Positions 24,779 to 33,921 are shown, counted from the stretch's first letter. The stretch is 64,000 bases of DNA from CF-118 sp035934385 (GCA_035934385.1 DASYXY010000039.1:1-64000); one strand, 5' to 3'. A program made the numbers and translations. The notes: generated by a model not told the origin, from the sequence alone.

Positions 24779-25797
24779 GCGCGCTCTGACCCGATCAGCT
24801 TGGCCAGCCCCAGTGCGATCAGGATGATGCCCCCGTCGACTGCGTCGATCCACGTCGAGCTGATGTTGGAGAGGGTCAGGATGTTGGTCACCAGCGACAG
24901 CAACACGACGCCGGTCAGGGCGCCGACCATCCGGCCGCGCCCGCCTTCGAGAGAGATGCCGCCGATGACCGCCGCCGCGAACACGCCGAAGATCAGGTTC
25001 GATCCCTGCCCGGCGGTGACGGCGGTCACGCGCCCAGCCTGCATGAGGCCGCCGACGGCGGCAAGGACGCTCGCCACCACAAACACACCGACGCGGATGC
25101 GGTCCACGCGAATGCCCGCGGCTCGCGCGGCCTCGAGGTTTCCGCCGATGGCGTACATGGCGCGCCCCACGCGGTGATAGCGCAAGAACACGGCCGCTAC
25201 AGCGAAGGTAGCCACGGTGATCCACACAGCGACGGGGATGCCGAGCCAGGACTCCGCGCCGATGTAGATGTAGGCCTCAGGAAGGTTGTACACCGTCTGG
25301 CCGCCGAGCCAGCCGAGCTGGAGGCCAGTCAGAAGGATGCTCATCGCGAGCGTGAAGATGAACGCGTTGAAGTTGGCTTTGATCACCAGGATGCCGTTGA
25401 AGGTGCCTACCGCAAGGCCGACCAGCAGCACGACGAGCAGGCCGATCCATGGACTCCACTCGGTGCCAAGGCCCTCGCTCTGCTTGGGCGCGATCAGCCA
25501 GGCGCCAAGGAGCGCTGCGAGACCGAACGTTCCCTGCAGCGAGATGTCGAACTTGCCGGTGAGGAGGATCAATGACTCGGCGACCACGACCATGCCGAGC
25601 GCCGCGCCGCCCTCGGCGACGTTGATGAGGTTCGACGTCGTGAAGAAGACCGGATTGACGATTGCGCCCGCGATCATCAGCACGACGATCACCGGCACGA
25701 GCGTGAGCTCGCGGAACCAGTTGAGGACGACGAGCCGAAGATCCCTCCTCGGCGCCGCCGGAGCGGCCGGCCTCTCCACAACGCGCTCCGCCGTCAT
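24775..25797 (-). CDS. Ribose-type sugar ABC transporter permease
   Basis: 340 residues, eight to ten transmembrane helices of the BPD_transp_2 (RbsC) family. GKFDISLQGTFGLAALLGA matches the family segment usually written DLSVGS; GGISLEGGRGRM is the cytoplasmic coupling loop (EAA-like). It has a 25-residue cytosolic N-terminal extension rich in Ala/Pro/Arg. ATGA overlap with the ATPase gene and GTGA with the SDR gene. With its neighbours it forms an importer for a hexose or 6-deoxyhexose. Confidence 0.92.
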   Translation of the reverse strand: MTAERVVERPAAPAAPRRDLRLVVLNWFRELTLVPVIVVLMIAGAIVNPVFFTTSNLINVAEGGAALGMVVVAESLILLTGKFDISLQGTFGLAALLGAWLIAPKQSEGLGTEWSPWIGLLVVLLVGLAVGTFNGILVIKANFNAFIFTLAMSILLTGLQLGWLGGQTVYNLPEAYIYIGAESWLGIPVAVWITVATFAVAAVFLRYHRVGRAMYAIGGNLEAARAAGIRVDRIRVGVFVVASVLAAVGGLMQAGRVTAVTAGQGSNLIFGVFAAAVIGGISLEGGRGRMVGALTGVVLLSLVTNILTLSNISSTWIDAVDGGIILIALGLAKLIGSERA

Positions 25798-27320
25798 ACC
25801 GCGACCTCGAGGCCCTCAACCGCGGAAAGAAGCTCCTGGCGGTCCCATGGCGGCCGCTCGAACGAGGCAGCGATCCTGCCGCGGACCATCACAAGCAGCC
25901 GCGTGCAGATTCTCAGGTCGTCGAAATCGTCCGAGACCAGCAGCACCGCGACGCCGGCATCGCGCGCGCGACCGAGCGCGTTGAGCAGCGCTTCCTTGGA
26001 AGCCACGTCGACCCCCACAGTGGGGTTGACCACGACCAGAAGCGATGGATCCGCGGCCAGCGCCCGACCGACCACCACCTTCTGCTGATTGCCGCCGCTG
26101 AGGCTGGAGACAGGCTGGTCCAGGCTCCGGGCGACTATCTGCAGCTGTTCAGCCTGTCGACTCGCGATTGCGTTCTGCTCGCGCGTGGAAACCAGGCCGG
26201 CGCGACGCGCGATCCGATAGAGCACGCCCAGCGCAAGGTTCTCCGCTACGCCAAGCTGGGGCGCGAAGCCTCGCGCGTGCCGGTCTTCCGGAACATAAGC
26301 CACACCCCGCTTCCACGCAGAGTCGACCCTGCCCAAACGCATCATGCGACCGTTGACGGCGACAGTTCCTGAGCGGGGCTTCACGAGTCCAACCACCGCG
26401 TCGGCCACCGTCGCGCTGCCAGAACCGTCGAGGCCGACGAGCCCCACGCACTCGCCCGCCCGGACGCTGAGGCTCGCGTTCGCCACCGAACCTGCGCTCG
26501 AACGCACGACGAGGTCCTCGACCTCCAACCGGACGTCTCCCAGAGAAACCTGGTTGGCGGTGGCCTCGATCTCGGTCGCGCGGCGCGGTGGCACGCTGCC
26601 GACCATCGCCGCGACGAGATGCGCCTGCGGTACGTCCTTGACGTCACGGCTCAGAACGAGCGCGCCGTCACGGAGCACGCTGACGCGGTCGCATATCTCG
26701 TAGATCTCCTCGAGGTGATGCGAGATGTAGAGCACCCCCACTCCCCCCTCGCGCATGCGCCGGACACGCTCGAACAGCCGCTCCACCGCGGCCTTCTCGA
26801 GCGCTGCGGTCGGCTCGTCGAGGATCAGGAACCGGGCCCCGATCGAAAGCGCGCGCGCGATCTCAACGATCTGGCGCTGCTCCACGGTGAGGCTTGCCGC
26901 GCGCAGGTCGACGTTGATGTCGAAGCCCCACTCGAGCATCAGCGAGCGCGCCTCCGCGCGCATCCGGCGCCAGTCGACAAGCTCACCATTCGACGACGTC
27001 GGCCGGTTGAGGAAAACGTTTTCCGCGACCGTGAGCGGAGGCACGACCATCGACCGTTGGTAGACGCACGCCACGAGTGAGAGCCACGCAGCGCGGTCGG
27101 CCATCGCCGGCGCCGGTCTGTCCGCGAGGCGGATTACACCGTGGTCCGGGCGCGAGAGGCCCGTTAGAAGCGACACCAGCGTCGACTTGCCGGCCCCGTT
27201 CCGTCCGACGAGTCCGTGGCACTCGCCTGCTCTGACGTCAAGGGTCACGTCCGAGAGTGCGACGGTCTCACCGAACGACTTGGAGACCCGCTCGGCCTCG
27301 CCCACCAGGGCCGGTGTCAT
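25794..27320 (-). CDS. Ribose-type sugar ABC transporter, double ATPase subunit
   Basis: 508 residues, two fused nucleotide-binding domains as in RbsA/XylG. First domain: Walker A GLVGRNGAGKSTLVSLL, signature LTVEQRQIVEIARAL, Walker B FLILDEPTAAL. Second domain: the Walker A is degenerate (GLVGLDGSGSAT, no Lys) while LSGGNQQKVVVGRAL is intact, which is usual for this family where only one site is fully active. ATG 27320. It lies 48 bases after the binding-protein stop and overlaps the permease. Confidence 0.93.
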   Translation of the reverse strand: MTPALVGEAERVSKSFGETVALSDVTLDVRAGECHGLVGRNGAGKSTLVSLLTGLSRPDHGVIRLADRPAPAMADRAAWLSLVACVYQRSMVVPPLTVAENVFLNRPTSSNGELVDWRRMRAEARSLMLEWGFDINVDLRAASLTVEQRQIVEIARALSIGARFLILDEPTAALEKAAVERLFERVRRMREGGVGVLYISHHLEEIYEICDRVSVLRDGALVLSRDVKDVPQAHLVAAMVGSVPPRRATEIEATANQVSLGDVRLEVEDLVVRSSAGSVANASLSVRAGECVGLVGLDGSGSATVADAVVGLVKPRSGTVAVNGRMMRLGRVDSAWKRGVAYVPEDRHARGFAPQLGVAENLALGVLYRIARRAGLVSTREQNAIASRQAEQLQIVARSLDQPVSSLSGGNQQKVVVGRALAADPSLLVVVNPTVGVDVASKEALLNALGRARDAGVAVLLVSDDFDDLRICTRLLVMVRGRIAASFERPPWDRQELLSAVEGLEVAV

Positions 27321-27368
27321 GGCCGGCCCCGTGGGCGAGAGTGCATCAGGGAATTTTCTATCGATTCC

Positions 27369-28433
27369 TTAGTGGTTGTTGCACCACAGGTCGGTGCTGT
27401 TGACCTGAGTCGACCCGTTGTCGCCGGCGAGTGTGACGAGCGGCGCGGCCAGCGCGTCCTCCAGGTTGCCGGCCACGGTGACGATCTTGCTGTTGTGGTC
27501 GGTCGACTGGCCGTCGCTGTACTTGGTGCCCGCGACCGCCTGCTTCGCGTAGAAGATCGCGTAGTAGGCGTACTTGTCGGCAGGCTGGTCGATGGTTGCG
27601 TCGAGGTTCTTGGCGCGGATCAGATCGCACTCGTGCGGCGAGCCGTCGTTGCCAACGAGGATCACATGGTTCGAAGCGCCGACGTCCGAGTACTTACCCT
27701 TCTGCTTTTCCTGAGCGATGATGCCGTCCTCCGGGACGCTCCAGTGGACGTAGATGCCGCGTAGGTCGCTGATCGCGGTCAGGGCGGTGGTCGCGTTCTG
27801 GACGGCGGGGTCTGTCCCCCAGTCCTTCGTCTCGTACGCCTTTACGGTGAAGTTGGGGTACTTCGAAGAGATGACGCTCTGGCACCCCTGCGCGCGGTCG
27901 CGCGCGTTGAGCGACGTGAGGTCACCCTCGACCATCGCGATCGTGCCCGGGCTGCTCGCGTGCGAGGCGATGTAGTCGCACGACTTGCTGCCGTACGCGG
28001 TGTTGTCGGCCCGGACGATCATGTAGACGCTGCCCTGGGAGGGCGCGACGTCGACGGTGACGACCGGGATGTTCTTGCTCTTCGCGTAGTCGAGCGCCGG
28101 CCCGATGGCGGCGCTGTCGGCTGGGTTGATGATCAGCGCCTGCACGCCCTGGGCGATCAGCGAGCGCACGTCGATGATCTGCTGGGCGGCCTCGTTGCCG
28201 TTGGCCTCCACATTGGCCACCTTCGGACCGATGAGCTGCACGCCCAGCTGCGACTCGTACTGGCTTTCGTACTTCAGATAGTTGCCCCAGAACCCGGGCA
28301 GGTTGTACGTGAGCACGACTCCGATCTTCGGCGGTCCGCCCGCGGTGCTGGTCGCGCTGCTGCCGCAGGCGGTGAGGGCCGAAGCGGCCACCACAGCGGT
28401 GGCAAGGACCCTGATAACAAGCCTCGAAGTCAC
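27369..28433 (-). CDS. Sugar ABC transporter substrate-binding lipoprotein
   Basis: 354 residues, Peripla_BP_4 (ribose/rhizopine type). Signal peptide MTSRLVIRVLATAVVAASALTAC with the lipobox LTAC, then a Ser/Thr/Gly linker. GTG 28433 is the right start: a perfect AGGAGG (28443-28448) lies nine bases before it, whereas a TTG at 28457 lies upstream of that site. The binding-protein core shows VKAYETKDWGTDPAVQNATT and AIIFYA-type strands (ADKYAYYAIFYAKQAV). It delivers the sugar that feeds the fuconate pathway next door. Confidence 0.92.
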   Translation of the reverse strand: MTSRLVIRVLATAVVAASALTACGSSATSTAGGPPKIGVVLTYNLPGFWGNYLKYESQYESQLGVQLIGPKVANVEANGNEAAQQIIDVRSLIAQGVQALIINPADSAAIGPALDYAKSKNIPVVTVDVAPSQGSVYMIVRADNTAYGSKSCDYIASHASSPGTIAMVEGDLTSLNARDRAQGCQSVISSKYPNFTVKAYETKDWGTDPAVQNATTALTAISDLRGIYVHWSVPEDGIIAQEKQKGKYSDVGASNHVILVGNDGSPHECDLIRAKNLDATIDQPADKYAYYAIFYAKQAVAGTKYSDGQSTDHNSKIVTVAGNLEDALAAPLVTLAGDNGSTQVNSTDLWCNNH

Positions 28434-28519
28434 CTTTCCGAACCTCCTCTGTGCCAAATTAACCCGATGTATTCACACGCCTGCATCTCGGCCGACGATA
28501 GTCCTCGCCCAGAAATCTG

Positions 28520-29851
28520 TCAAGGCATCCGATGTATTGCCGCCTCCTCCGCCCAGGCCGAGCCGCCCGGAAAGCTGTAGGCGGCGACCGAGTCGGGCTT
28601 CATCTCGGCGCTGTAGCCGGGTGCCAGCGGCGCCATGTACCGGCCGCCGCGAACCCGGACCGGTTGGACGAAGTGCTCGTGCAGGTGGTCGACGAACTCG
28701 CAGACCCTGTTCTCGAGTGAGGCGCCGACGGCGACGTAGTCGAAGATCGCGAGGTGCTGCACGTACTCGCACAGTCCGACCCCGCCGGCGTGTGGACAGA
28801 CCGGCACACCGAATTTCGCCGCCAGCAGCAGGACGGCGATGACCTCGTTGACGCCTCCGAGGCGGCAGCTGTCGATCTGGCAGAAGTCGATCGCGCCCGC
28901 CTGCAGGAGCTGCTTGAAGACGACGCGGTTCTGCACGTGCTCGCCGGTGGCGACTCGAATCGGCGCGATGGCGTCGCGGATGCGTCGGTGTCCGAGGACG
29001 TCGTCCGGGCTAGTCGGCTCCTCGATCCACCACGGGTTCACCTCGGCCAGGACGCGCATCTCGGCGATCGCCTCGTCGATGCTCCACACCTGGTTCGCGT
29101 CGAGCATCAGGGCGCGCTCGGGCCCGATGGACTCACGCAGCACGCGCGCACGCCGCAGGTCGGACTCCGAGCCGGAACCGACCTTGATCTTCAAGTGTGT
29201 GAACCCTTCGGCGATCGCTCTTCGGGCCAGTTCTCGGATCGTGTCGTCGCTGTAGCCGAGCCAGCCCGCGGATGTCGTGTAGGCGGGATAACCGTCCCTA
29301 CGCATCTCGCGCTCGCGCTCGACACGCCCCGCCACGCGACCCTGCAGCAAGTCCACCGCCTCGCGCGGTGTGAGCGCGTCTTCGATGTAGCGAAAGTCCA
29401 CGCACGACACGAGCTTCTCCGGGCTCATGTCTGCGAGCAGCTTCCACAGCGGCTTGCCTTCGGCTTTCGCGTACAGGTCCCAAACCGCGTTCACGAGCGC
29501 GGCGGTCGCCAGATGCACGACACCCTTTTCCGGCCCAAGCCAGCGGAGCTGGCTGTCGCCGACCAGGCTTCGCCAGAACCCCGCCATGTCGGCGGCGATG
29601 TCCTCGAGAGTTCGGCCGACAACGTGCGGCGCCAGCAGCTCAATGGCTTCGACGCAAAGCTCGTTGCCGCGGCCGATCGTGAATGTCAGGCCGTGGCCGG
29701 CGATTCCGTCGGGATGGTCGGTCTCGAGGACGACGTAGGCCGCGGAGTAGTCCGGGTCGCGGTTCATCGCGTCCGAGCCGGCAAGGGTCCGCGAAGTTGG
29801 GAACCTCACGTCGCGTGTGGTCGCCCTCAGGATCGTGGTCTGGTCACCCAC
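28520..29851 (-). CDS. L-fuconate dehydratase (enolase superfamily)
   Basis: 443 residues, mandelate-racemase-like enolase superfamily; converts L-fuconate to 2-keto-3-deoxy-L-fuconate with Mg2+. The N-terminal signature DVRFPTSRTLAGSDAMNRD and GHGLTFTIGRGNE is specific to fuconate dehydratases (FucD/ENOSF1). Catalytic features: the KxK acid/base pair in FTHLKIKVGSGSES, metal ligands in LMLDANQVW, WIEEPTSPDD and VATGEHVQN, and PHAGGVGLCEYVQH near the C-terminal end of the barrel. GTG 29851 is the start. First gene of the minus-strand operon and divergent from its probable FCD regulator. Confidence 0.92.
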   Translation of the reverse strand: MGDQTTILRATTRDVRFPTSRTLAGSDAMNRDPDYSAAYVVLETDHPDGIAGHGLTFTIGRGNELCVEAIELLAPHVVGRTLEDIAADMAGFWRSLVGDSQLRWLGPEKGVVHLATAALVNAVWDLYAKAEGKPLWKLLADMSPEKLVSCVDFRYIEDALTPREAVDLLQGRVAGRVEREREMRRDGYPAYTTSAGWLGYSDDTIRELARRAIAEGFTHLKIKVGSGSESDLRRARVLRESIGPERALMLDANQVWSIDEAIAEMRVLAEVNPWWIEEPTSPDDVLGHRRIRDAIAPIRVATGEHVQNRVVFKQLLQAGAIDFCQIDSCRLGGVNEVIAVLLLAAKFGVPVCPHAGGVGLCEYVQHLAIFDYVAVGASLENRVCEFVDHLHEHFVQPVRVRGGRYMAPLAPGYSAEMKPDSVAAYSFPGGSAWAEEAAIHRMP

Positions 29852-29980
29852 CGTCGCAAGGCAGTTAAGCTAAAGCTCCGATGTTTGTCAATGGGCTGCG
29901 TTCACGCCCTGACAGGTGCACGCTTGAAGGGGCTATAAGGTCGGACCTCTTGGCAACACGGGCGCGATCCGCCAGAATCC
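29852..29980. promoter_or_regulatory. Divergent control region of the fucose-type operons
   Basis: 129 bases between fuconate dehydratase and the FCD regulator. On the minus strand TTGACA lies at 29891-29886, with only weak -10 candidates downstream. On the plus strand GGCTATAAGG (29931-29940) could be a -10. CCTGACAGG (29908-29916) is a short perfect palindrome around a central A and a plausible operator half of an FCD-type regulator. Assignment is tentative. Confidence 0.45.
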
Positions 29981-30718
29981 TTGGCGGTGATTGAGCCCAA
30001 AGCCCGCCGCCGCGGGCCCAGCGTGACCGAGGACGCGATCAACAAGATCCGGGAGCGCATCGTCTCCGGGACCTGGCGGCCAGGCGACCGGCTGCCGAAG
30101 GAAAGCGAGCTGGCGGCCGAGCTTGGCCTTTCGCGCAACTCGCTGCGCGAGGCGGTCCGAGCGCTGTCCCAGTTGCGAGTGCTCGAAGTTCGACAGGGCG
30201 ACGGGACGTACGTCAGCAGCCTGGAGCCTGATCTCCTCCTCGAGAGCACGGGTTTCGTCACCCATTTGCTCCTGGGTGACACCGCTCTCGAGCTGTTCGA
30301 GGTGCGCCGCCTGCTCGAGGGCGCGGCTGCAGCTCTGGCGGCGGCGAGGATCACCGATGCGGGGCGCCAGGAGCTGGCCGGGATGCTCGAGCGCATGGGA
30401 CAGGCGGAGAGCGTCGAAGAGCTTGTAGAAGCCGATGTCGGCTTCCATGCGGTCATAGCAAGGGCCACCGGCAACGCTGTGCTCACGTCGCTTCTCGCGA
30501 GCCTGTCGACGCGCACCATGCGCGTGCGCCTCTGGCGCGGTCGCGCGGTCGACAACGCGCTCGACGTCACCCGCGACGAGCACCGCCGCATCTACGAGGC
30601 GATCGTGGCCGGCGACCCGGAGCTGGCTCGCGCCGCCGCGACCGCCCACATCGCAAGCGGTGAGCGCTGGGTCCGTGCGCAGTTCGCGTCGGGCGAGCAG
30701 GGCGGCAGCGAGCCATGA
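29981..30718 (+). CDS. FadR-type (FCD) GntR transcriptional regulator
   Basis: 245 residues. Winged helix-turn-helix GntR domain at residues 10-85 (IRERIVSGTWRPGDRLPKE, ELAAELGLSRNSLREAVRAL, VRQGDGTYVSS) followed by the all-helical FCD effector domain with metal-binding-type residues EADVGFHAVIARATGN and DEHRRIYEAI. Such regulators bind sugar-acid ligands and usually repress the divergent catabolic operon. Start is TTG 29981, or GTG 29987 two codons later. It overlaps the mutarotase gene by ATGA, tying regulator to pathway. Confidence 0.9.
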   Translation: MAVIEPKARRRGPSVTEDAINKIRERIVSGTWRPGDRLPKESELAAELGLSRNSLREAVRALSQLRVLEVRQGDGTYVSSLEPDLLLESTGFVTHLLLGDTALELFEVRRLLEGAAAALAAARITDAGRQELAGMLERMGQAESVEELVEADVGFHAVIARATGNAVLTSLLASLSTRTMRVRLWRGRAVDNALDVTRDEHRRIYEAIVAGDPELARAAATAHIASGERWVRAQFASGEQGGSEP

Positions 30719-31023
30719 GAGTAGGGGTCCACACACGCCTGAAGCCCGGAGAGGTCGAGCGCTACGAGGAGTACCACCGCGCGGTATGGCCCGAGGTGCT
30801 CGCGGCCATCAAGCGCGTCGGCATCCACCAGTACTACATCTTTCGCGACGGCCTCGATCTCTTCCACTACATCGAGTGCGACGACTACGACCGCGCCATC
30901 GACGAGCTTGCGCACGATCCCGTCAATATCAAGTGGCAGGCGGAGATGGCGCCGATGATGTCGGTGGCGCACGACTACAGCGGCGGCAGCCGGGACCGCA
31001 TGCCGCTGATCTTCGAACTCTGA
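30715..31023 (+). CDS. L-fucose/L-rhamnose mutarotase (RhaM/DUF718 family)
   Basis: 102 residues, RhaM family ferredoxin-like dimer that interconverts sugar anomers. Motifs: VHTRLKPGEVERYEEYHRAV with the catalytic His, and IHQYYIFRDGLDLFHYIECD. In Xanthomonas the equivalent member of this family is an L-fucose mutarotase that starts the non-phosphorylating L-fucose pathway; the surrounding genes suggest the same here. ATGA overlap with the regulator; the aldo-keto reductase starts four bases after its stop. Confidence 0.88.
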   Translation: MRVGVHTRLKPGEVERYEEYHRAVWPEVLAAIKRVGIHQYYIFRDGLDLFHYIECDDYDRAIDELAHDPVNIKWQAEMAPMMSVAHDYSGGSRDRMPLIFEL

Positions 31024-31027
31024 GGAT

Positions 31028-32011
31028 TTGAACCCTCGCGAGCTCGTGCGACTCGGGCGAACGCAGGTCAAGGTCACCCGTCTCGGACTGGGAACCGCAC
31101 CGCTGGCGGGCCTGTACCGGCCTGTCGAGGAGCTGGATGGGCTGAAGGCAATCGAGCGGTCGTGGGATGTTGGGATCCGGTTCTTCGACACGGCTCCCCT
31201 GTACGGCCATGGACTCGCCGAGCAACGCCTGGGCAAGGTGCTGCGGGCCAGGCCGCGCAACGAGTTCACGCTGGCGACGAAGGTGGGGCGCCTGCTGCGG
31301 GCCGACGTTCCGCCCGAGCCCGGCCAGTCATTTCGGGGTACGCCGCCCGTCAACCCGACGTTCGATTTCTCGTACGACGGCGTGATGCGGTCGATCGAGG
31401 AGAGCCGTGACCGCCTGGGCATCGAGCACATCGACATCCTGCACATCCACGACCCCGACGACCACTACGAGCAGGCCATCAACGGCGCATACCGCGCGCT
31501 CGCCCACCTCCGCGACGAGGGCGTCGTCGGAGCCATCGGCGCGGGGATGAATCAGGCCGAGATGCTCACTCGTTTTGCGCGCGAGGGGGACTTCGACTGC
31601 TTCTTGCTCGCTGGACGCTACACGCTGCTCGACCAGGTGGCGCTGCGGGAGCTGCTGCCGACCTGCCTGGAACGCGGCGTGTCGGTGATCGCCGGCGGCG
31701 TCTTCAACAGCGGCATCCTCAGCGATCCCAAGACGGGCGCCTACTACAACTACCAGCCGGCGCCGCCGGAGCTGCTGGATCGCGCCCGCCGCATCCTGGC
31801 TGTCTGCGAGCGCCACGGCGTGCCGCTCAGGGCGGCCGCGGTGCAGTTTCCGTTGGGTCACCCGGCGGTGCAGACGGTGGTGGTCGGCTGCCGGTCAGCC
31901 GACCAGGTGGAGGACACGATTCGCATGTTCGAGACACCAATCCCACCGTCGCTGTGGGAGGACCTCAAGAGCGAGCAGCTCCTTGCCGATGAAGCGCCCG
32001 TCCCTGCATGA
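31028..32011 (+). CDS. Aldo/keto reductase, probable L-fucose (D-threo-aldose) 1-dehydrogenase
   Basis: 327 residues, AKR TIM barrel. VTRLGLGTAPLAGLY at the start, catalytic Asp and Tyr in IRFFDTAPLYGHGLAEQRLG, Lys in FTLATKVGRLLR, His in IDILHIHDPDDH. The pair GLY and FDTAPLYG..E plus the long loop RLLRADVPPEPGQSFRG fits D-threo-aldose 1-dehydrogenases, which oxidise L-fucose to L-fucono-lactone with NAD(P)+. Start TTG 31028, with AGGA very close in front. ATGA overlap with the lactonase gene. Confidence 0.87.
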   Translation: MNPRELVRLGRTQVKVTRLGLGTAPLAGLYRPVEELDGLKAIERSWDVGIRFFDTAPLYGHGLAEQRLGKVLRARPRNEFTLATKVGRLLRADVPPEPGQSFRGTPPVNPTFDFSYDGVMRSIEESRDRLGIEHIDILHIHDPDDHYEQAINGAYRALAHLRDEGVVGAIGAGMNQAEMLTRFAREGDFDCFLLAGRYTLLDQVALRELLPTCLERGVSVIAGGVFNSGILSDPKTGAYYNYQPAPPELLDRARRILAVCERHGVPLRAAAVQFPLGHPAVQTVVVGCRSADQVEDTIRMFETPIPPSLWEDLKSEQLLADEAPVPA

Positions 32012-32832
32012 CGGTTGACGCGCATCACCACTTCTGGGATCCCTCACGACGAAGTTATCCGTGGATGGGGGCGGAGCTCGACCCGATTCGCCGCTCCTTC
32101 GGCCCCGACGACCTTGCGCCTCTTGCGCGCGTCAACGCCATCGAGCGGACGCTGCTGGTGCAGACGGTCTCCAGCGTCGACGAGACCCGGGAGTTTCTCG
32201 CCACCGCAGCGAGGCACGAGCTCGTAGGCGGAGTCGTCGGCTGGGTCGACCTCACGGACGCTCAGGTCGCGACTACGATCGCCGGCCTGAGATCAGGTGA
32301 GGGTGGCGAAAAGCTGGTGGGAGTCAGGCACCAGGTCCACGACGAGACCGATCCCGACTGGCTGCGGCGCGACGACGTCCAGCGCGGCCTGGCGGAGGTC
32401 CAGAACGCGGGCCTCGCATACGACCTGCTCGTGCGCACCCGCGAGCTGCCCGCTGCTCATGATGCCGCGAGCCGGCATCCCAACCTCGGATTCGTCATCG
32501 ACCATGCCGCAAAGCCACGGATCGCTGATGGTCCGCGCGACACCGAATGGGAACGTGCGATGGCGCAGATGGCTGCTCTGCCCAACGTCACGTGCAAGCT
32601 GTCTGGACTCGTGACCGAAGCCGGTTGGGAGACGTGGACTCAGGAGCAGCTGGAGCCCTATATCACGCGAGTGCTCGATTGGTTTGGACCGCAGCGCTGC
32701 ATGTTCGGCTCCGACTGGCCGGTGTGCCTGCTGGCGGCGAGCTATGCGGAGGTGCTGGACACGGTGAGGAAAGTCGCGGGCGAGGATGAGGACGTCTTCG
32801 CACGCACCGCAATTCGCGTGTACGGGCTCTAG
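32008..32832 (+). CDS. Amidohydrolase family, probable L-fucono-lactonase
   Basis: 274 residues, amidohydrolase_2 barrel (COG3618). DAHHHFWDPSRRSYPWM at the N-terminus, GVRHQVHDE, IDHAAKPRIADG, and FGSDWPVCLLAA near the C-terminus are the family's active-site strands. Homologues in fucose and rhamnose acid pathways open the 1,5- or 1,4-lactone to the free aldonate, which then feeds the dehydratase in the divergent operon. Its stop overlaps the convergent transporter stop in CTAG. Confidence 0.88.
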   Translation: MTVDAHHHFWDPSRRSYPWMGAELDPIRRSFGPDDLAPLARVNAIERTLLVQTVSSVDETREFLATAARHELVGGVVGWVDLTDAQVATTIAGLRSGEGGEKLVGVRHQVHDETDPDWLRRDDVQRGLAEVQNAGLAYDLLVRTRELPAAHDAASRHPNLGFVIDHAAKPRIADGPRDTEWERAMAQMAALPNVTCKLSGLVTEAGWETWTQEQLEPYITRVLDWFGPQRCMFGSDWPVCLLAASYAEVLDTVRKVAGEDEDVFARTAIRVYGL

Positions 32833-33896
32833 GCCACCTCGTCGACGTACGCGGCCCAGCGCTCATCGATGCGGCGCCATTTGTAAATGGCGAACGCCCC
32901 GGCCCACGCGATCACGAACGCCGCGACGATCACGTACCCGGCCTTGCCGATGAAGTCGAAGCCGGCGATCACCTCGAACGCGCCGCCTCGGAGATGCAGG
33001 ACCTGGATGAGAACCTGGGCGAGCTCGACGACGCCCACGAAGAGGGCCACGAACACCGAGAGTCCGGTCACCGTCAGGTTGTAGAAGACCTTGCGGATCG
33101 GACTCGAGAAGGCCCACGAGTAGGCGTTCGACATGAACGCTCCGTCGGCGGTATCCATCAGCGACATGCCGGCGGCAAAGATCAATGGCAGCGACACGAC
33201 GGCGGTGAACGGCAGGCCCTGAGCAGCGGCGCCGGCGGAGATCGCCAGCAGCGCGACCTCAGAGGCGGTGTCGAAGCCGAGCCCGAACAGGAAACCCACC
33301 GGGTACATCTGCCAGCTCTGGTCGATCACCCGAAACAGCCGGCCGAACAGGCGGGTCATGAGCCCGCCGGCCACCAGCTCGTGATCGAGGCTCGCGCTGT
33401 CGAACTCGCCGCGCCGCATCCTGCGGTAGACGCGGACGATGTCCAGCAGGATGAGCAGGTTCAGTACGCCGATCAGGACCAGGAAGCCGCCCGACACCAG
33501 CGTGCCCACGGCGCCGCCGACGTCGCGCAGCTCACCGTCCTGGCCGACGACTCCCTGGACGATCGTTTTCACCGCCAGGCCGAGAGCGACGGCGATCAGG
33601 AATACGACTGTCGAGTGCCCCAGCGAGAAGAAGAAGCCGACGCCCAACGGCTTCTGACCGCGCTGCAGCAGCTTGCGCGTGGTGTTGTCGATGGCGGAGA
33701 TGTGGTCGGCGTCGAAGGCGTGCCGCAGCCCGAAGGTGTACGCCAGCCCGCCCAGGCCTAGAAACGCCGGGTGGCCGAGCCCATATACGAGCAGCAGGCC
33801 CCACCCAACCACGTGCAGGAGACCAACGCCGCTGAAGAACGACACGAGGCGAAGGCGCTCCCCGCCGCGGAACGACCTCGCCAGGCTCGCCCCCAT
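32829..33896 (-). CDS. NiCoT-family nickel/cobalt permease
   Basis: 355 residues, eight transmembrane helices of the HoxN/NixA family. Signature motifs: GLRHAFDADHISAIDN (helix 2, metal-selectivity HxxxxDH), FFSLGHSTVVFLIA, LGFDTASEVALLAI and AGMSLMDTADGAFMSNAY. Ni2+ versus Co2+ preference cannot be read safely from these. The 17-bp palindrome in front resembles a nickel-regulator site and favours nickel; the B12-dependent reductase elsewhere in the window would equally need cobalt. ATG 33896 (TTG 33899 in frame). Confidence 0.92.
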   Translation of the reverse strand: MGASLARSFRGGERLRLVSFFSGVGLLHVVGWGLLLVYGLGHPAFLGLGGLAYTFGLRHAFDADHISAIDNTTRKLLQRGQKPLGVGFFFSLGHSTVVFLIAVALGLAVKTIVQGVVGQDGELRDVGGAVGTLVSGGFLVLIGVLNLLILLDIVRVYRRMRRGEFDSASLDHELVAGGLMTRLFGRLFRVIDQSWQMYPVGFLFGLGFDTASEVALLAISAGAAAQGLPFTAVVSLPLIFAAGMSLMDTADGAFMSNAYSWAFSSPIRKVFYNLTVTGLSVFVALFVGVVELAQVLIQVLHLRGGAFEVIAGFDFIGKAGYVIVAAFVIAWAGAFAIYKWRRIDERWAAYVDEVA

Positions 33897-33921
33897 CAAG
33901 ACCCTTCGAGCCTAGCGCTTA

